Source: JABMRF01 sp964434235 (GTDB lineage Bacteria > Patescibacteriota > Patescibacteriia > UBA11705 > JABHMO01). Taken from it: a stretch of 23,083 nucleotides of DNA. Location of the stretch: assembly GCA_964434235.1 (NCBI GenBank), contig CAYSUN010000014.1, positions 1 through 23,083 on the forward strand, in the 5' to 3' direction. The translations under genes were made by a program, and so were the position numbers. Numbering within the stretch: the first letter of the stretch is position 1; each line of letters begins with the position of its first letter. The notes beneath the pieces are model-generated. The model was not told the DNA's origin and searched no databases. It worked only from the letters and a program-made list of their open reading frames with translations. Of the stretch, positions 21,095 through 23,083 are shown in pieces.

Positions 21095-21186
21095 TAAATT
21101 GCTTGGCTTGAATGCTTGTCTAGCTAAGTAAGATTATTTAATAATTGGAAATAAAAAAAGCACTGATTTATAGTCAGTGTTTTTTT
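21095..21186 (+). ncRNA. Candidate small RNA, about 92 nt
   Basis: The predicted transcript begins about 7 bases after a perfect consensus promoter and ends in the T-run of an intrinsic terminator. It has no start codon with a ribosome site and no ORF longer than a few codons. A 7-bp hairpin CTTGGCT/AGCTAAG (21102-21128) lies at the 5' side, an unpaired A-rich middle follows, and the terminator stem closes the 3' side. That is a typical small-RNA layout. Function is unknown. Confidence 0.6.
21153..21186. terminator. Bidirectional terminator shared by the small RNA and the surface-protein gene
   Basis: GCACTGA (21160-21166) pairs with TCAGTGT (21174-21180) with a terminal G-T. Seven A precede and seven T follow, so it works in both directions. 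Confidence 0.8.
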
Positions 21187-21192
21187 ATGAAA

Positions 21193-23083
21193 TTATTTTT
21201 TTAGGACTATTCCGTCAGTTTCAGCATATTGATCAAACTCAAGCGCGCTAGTCAAGATATTTTTTGTTTTGATGACCGTAGCTTGCGTTATTGTATCTTT
21301 TGAGGATAGTGTGGTGTTGCCAAGTAATTTTATTATTTGACCAGCTTGAGTAGCTTTTGGTGTAACTTTGATTGAGAAGTTTGCGTGGGCTTCTTTAACT
21401 GATTCTGGTAAGCGATTAATTAACCAAGTTATTTTACTAGTTATTGGATCATAGCTCAGGTCACCAGTTGAAATGTATTTTTCATTGATCCATTCAACGT
21501 AATCTGGCAAAGTTGCAGAAACATTAATATTTTCCATTTCATGAATATCATTAGATAAATCCCAAAAAACTTTTACAGTTGTTGGTTCATTAACCTGAAA
21601 AGGCAAAGCTCCACTGCCGATAGGTGTGCCATCTTCATAGTAGTATAAAAGTTTGTTACCAAGATCAAGATCAGAGTTGATGGTAATTAGTACGTCGCTA
21701 CTTTTTACTGGTTCAGTTTTTGTTCCTAAGTGAGATGAAATATCCAAAGCTGAACTGGCTGTAATTTTTACATTACCCAGTGAAGTAACGTTAGTTAAAT
21801 CATTAAAATTATATAAAGGAATAGAAAAATCAATTTTTAATTCTTGACCTGGAGCGAAATTTGCCAGTTCTGAGATTTGTGATTTGTCCCATGTGATTGA
21901 TTTACCTTGATCAGTTTTATTTATTTTGCCGAAATATTCATCGTCTATTTTGTTCCAATTCAAAACATCAGTTGGTTCAGTGTTGATATTAGCGAGTAAG
22001 ATTACATTTTCATAGTTTTGATCGCCATTATTTTTACAAACAAGAGAAAATTCTAATGTTTGACCTAACTCAACATTCTTATTTTCAGTTGTACCGTTAA
22101 TTATTGTATATGTATTGATGGCCTGATCAATTATTTTTGTATTTATTTCTTCTGTTTGAACTTTATAGTCAATGTCGTCATTACCCGGCAAGTAAAGATC
22201 AAAAATAAATTTTTGTTGGCGCTCGTCTTCGTTGTTGAACTTTAGCTCAGTTGGAAAATAACCTTCAATTATAAATTCTTTGCTGTCTGTAGATTTTTCT
22301 AGTTCAGCAATTAACCATTGATTGTCATCTTCAAAAGATGATGGTTGAGCTGATTGAAAAATGAAATTTTCTGGGTATTGAACTTTTATTTTTACATTAT
22401 TAAAAACAAGATCAGTTTTGTTTTCTAATTTGAATTTTATATTTATTTTTTGGCCAAGAGTTATATTTGAAGGAATAGTTGCCTTGATTTCCAAATCAGG
22501 TTCTTCCGTTAACAAACTAAAAGAAGCGTCTTTGGAAAATTGTGAATTAAAATTACTTGGTTCGAAAATTAAGTTAGCAGTAATTTTTTGATCTTGTTCA
22601 AGTTCGTCGATGATCATTCCTGATACAATTATTTCACCTCCGTCACCAACTGCTAAATTTCCCAATGGCCAATTATGGTTAACTGGTTCAGGTGATTGCT
22701 TTTCGACTATAAAGCCATGTGGGTATTGCAAGTACATTTTTGAATTTAATAAATCAATTTGTCCAAGATTTTGATAGTGAATAGTCAGTTCAAATTCTTC
22801 GCCAATTCTAATTTTTTCTGGTCCAGATATACTTAAACTTAAATTTTGTTGTTCAAAATTTTTATTGTTTGAAAAGTAAATAAAACCAGCTAAAGCTGAA
22901 CTGGCTAACGCAAAAAGAATTAATAAAATCCAAATAAATAATCTTTTTTTGTGTTTTTTGCGATTGTTCTCAATTATAGATTTTAGACTTTTGTCACTAA
23001 TCGTTTCATGGTATCCTTGTGAATCATCTTCTTCGTTGTTATTGTCAATTTCATCTTGTTCGTAAAGTTTAACAAGGTCCTTT
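21193..23083 (-). CDS. Large single-pass surface protein with Ig-like/DUF11-type repeats, 5' truncated
   Basis: The frame is open from the window edge; the ATG at 22737 is internal. In the 629 visible residues a cytoplasmic acidic then basic segment (DEIDNNNEEDD..., RKKHKKR) precedes one membrane helix (LFIWILLILFALASSALAGF). A long extracellular region follows. It holds several beta-sandwich repeats with the pattern xxIxxGxxxxxxxxxxNxxxxxxxNVxxxxxxPxxxxF, e.g. GPEKIRIGEEFELTIHYQN, then NITLGQKINIKFKLENKTD and VELGQTLEFSLVCKNNGD. This matches DUF11/CARDB-like adhesin or S-layer-associated proteins. The protein is anchored N-terminally and faces outward, so it may be a cell-envelope or host-contact protein (inference). 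It ends at the bidirectional terminator at 21153. Confidence 0.85.
   Translation of the reverse strand, partial: KDLVKLYEQDEIDNNNEEDDSQGYHETISDKSLKSIIENNRKKHKKRLFIWILLILFALASSALAGFIYFSNNKNFEQQNLSLSISGPEKIRIGEEFELTIHYQNLGQIDLLNSKMYLQYPHGFIVEKQSPEPVNHNWPLGNLAVGDGGEIIVSGMIIDELEQDQKITANLIFEPSNFNSQFSKDASFSLLTEEPDLEIKATIPSNITLGQKINIKFKLENKTDLVFNNVKIKVQYPENFIFQSAQPSSFEDDNQWLIAELEKSTDSKEFIIEGYFPTELKFNNEDERQQKFIFDLYLPGNDDIDYKVQTEEINTKIIDQAINTYTIINGTTENKNVELGQTLEFSLVCKNNGDQNYENVILLANINTEPTDVLNWNKIDDEYFGKINKTDQGKSITWDKSQISELANFAPGQELKIDFSIPLYNFNDLTNVTSLGNVKITASSALDISSHLGTKTEPVKSSDVLITINSDLDLGNKLLYYYEDGTPIGSGALPFQVNEPTTVKVFWDLSNDIHEMENINVSATLPDYVEWINEKYISTGDLSYDPITSKITWLINRLPESVKEAHANFSIKVTPKATQAGQIIKLLGNTTLSSKDTITQATVIKTKNILTSALEFDQYAETDGIVLKK

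Noticed and set aside
21193..22737. Start of the surface protein at ATG 22737
   Set aside because: The frame stays open upstream to the window edge and encodes a membrane anchor and another Ig-like strand set, so this ATG is internal.

Overview
The window is AT-rich bacterial chromosome (spot counts near 32% G+C in ordinary genes). It most resembles a Candidate Phyla Radiation (Patescibacteria) genome. That is inferred from gene content (several TrmB-family HTH regulators, a stand-alone SWIB protein, an unlinked infB with a short N-terminus, a large multidomain leuS, many orphan small proteins), not from a marker gene. No rRNA, tRNA, CRISPR array or transposase was seen.

Layout. 1-1203 is the 3' end of ftsH. 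1310-1804 (minus) is a membrane-protein operon diverging from a TrmB-like regulator (1950-2699) across a palindrome that overlaps the regulator's -35 box. 2774-5148 holds orphan small genes and a polytopic membrane protein. 5206-6342 (minus) is a THUMP-type RNA methyltransferase. A 357-base gap before infB (6700-8676) holds a candidate small RNA. Next come a frameshifted, degenerate GGDEF gene (8907-9673), a 46-residue ribbon-helix-helix regulator (9919-10059) with a tandem palindromic operator, then thioredoxin and a thioredoxin reductase-like protein. After these are a zinc-ribbon protein (minus), glutamate dehydrogenase, SWIB, RNase HII, an orphan small gene and leuS (14910-18419). The right end has a small minus-strand cluster with hairpins at its start and stop codons, two tandem TrmB-like regulators, another orphan gene, a candidate small RNA under a consensus promoter, and a large surface protein running off the edge (21193-23083, minus).

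The main discovery is leuS. It is 1169 residues long, about 300 more than usual, because two complete enzyme-like domains sit inside one continuous reading frame. One is a Nudix domain in the editing-domain exit loop. The other is an RBBP9/YdeN-type alpha/beta hydrolase with an apparent Ser-Asp-His triad, in a loop next to a Cys-pair motif. The synthetase keeps its HIGH, KMSKR and editing motifs.

A second pattern is that the window has two kinds of translation start. Housekeeping genes (infB, trxA, trxB-like, gdhA, SWIB, rnhB, leuS, the TrmB genes) start with no visible Shine-Dalgarno. The orphan small genes carry strong GGAGG-type sites, and most also have their own near-consensus TTGACA-17-TATAAT promoter and terminator. 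This look alone added small genes and corrected several starts. All functional statements come from reading motifs by eye; no database search was run.
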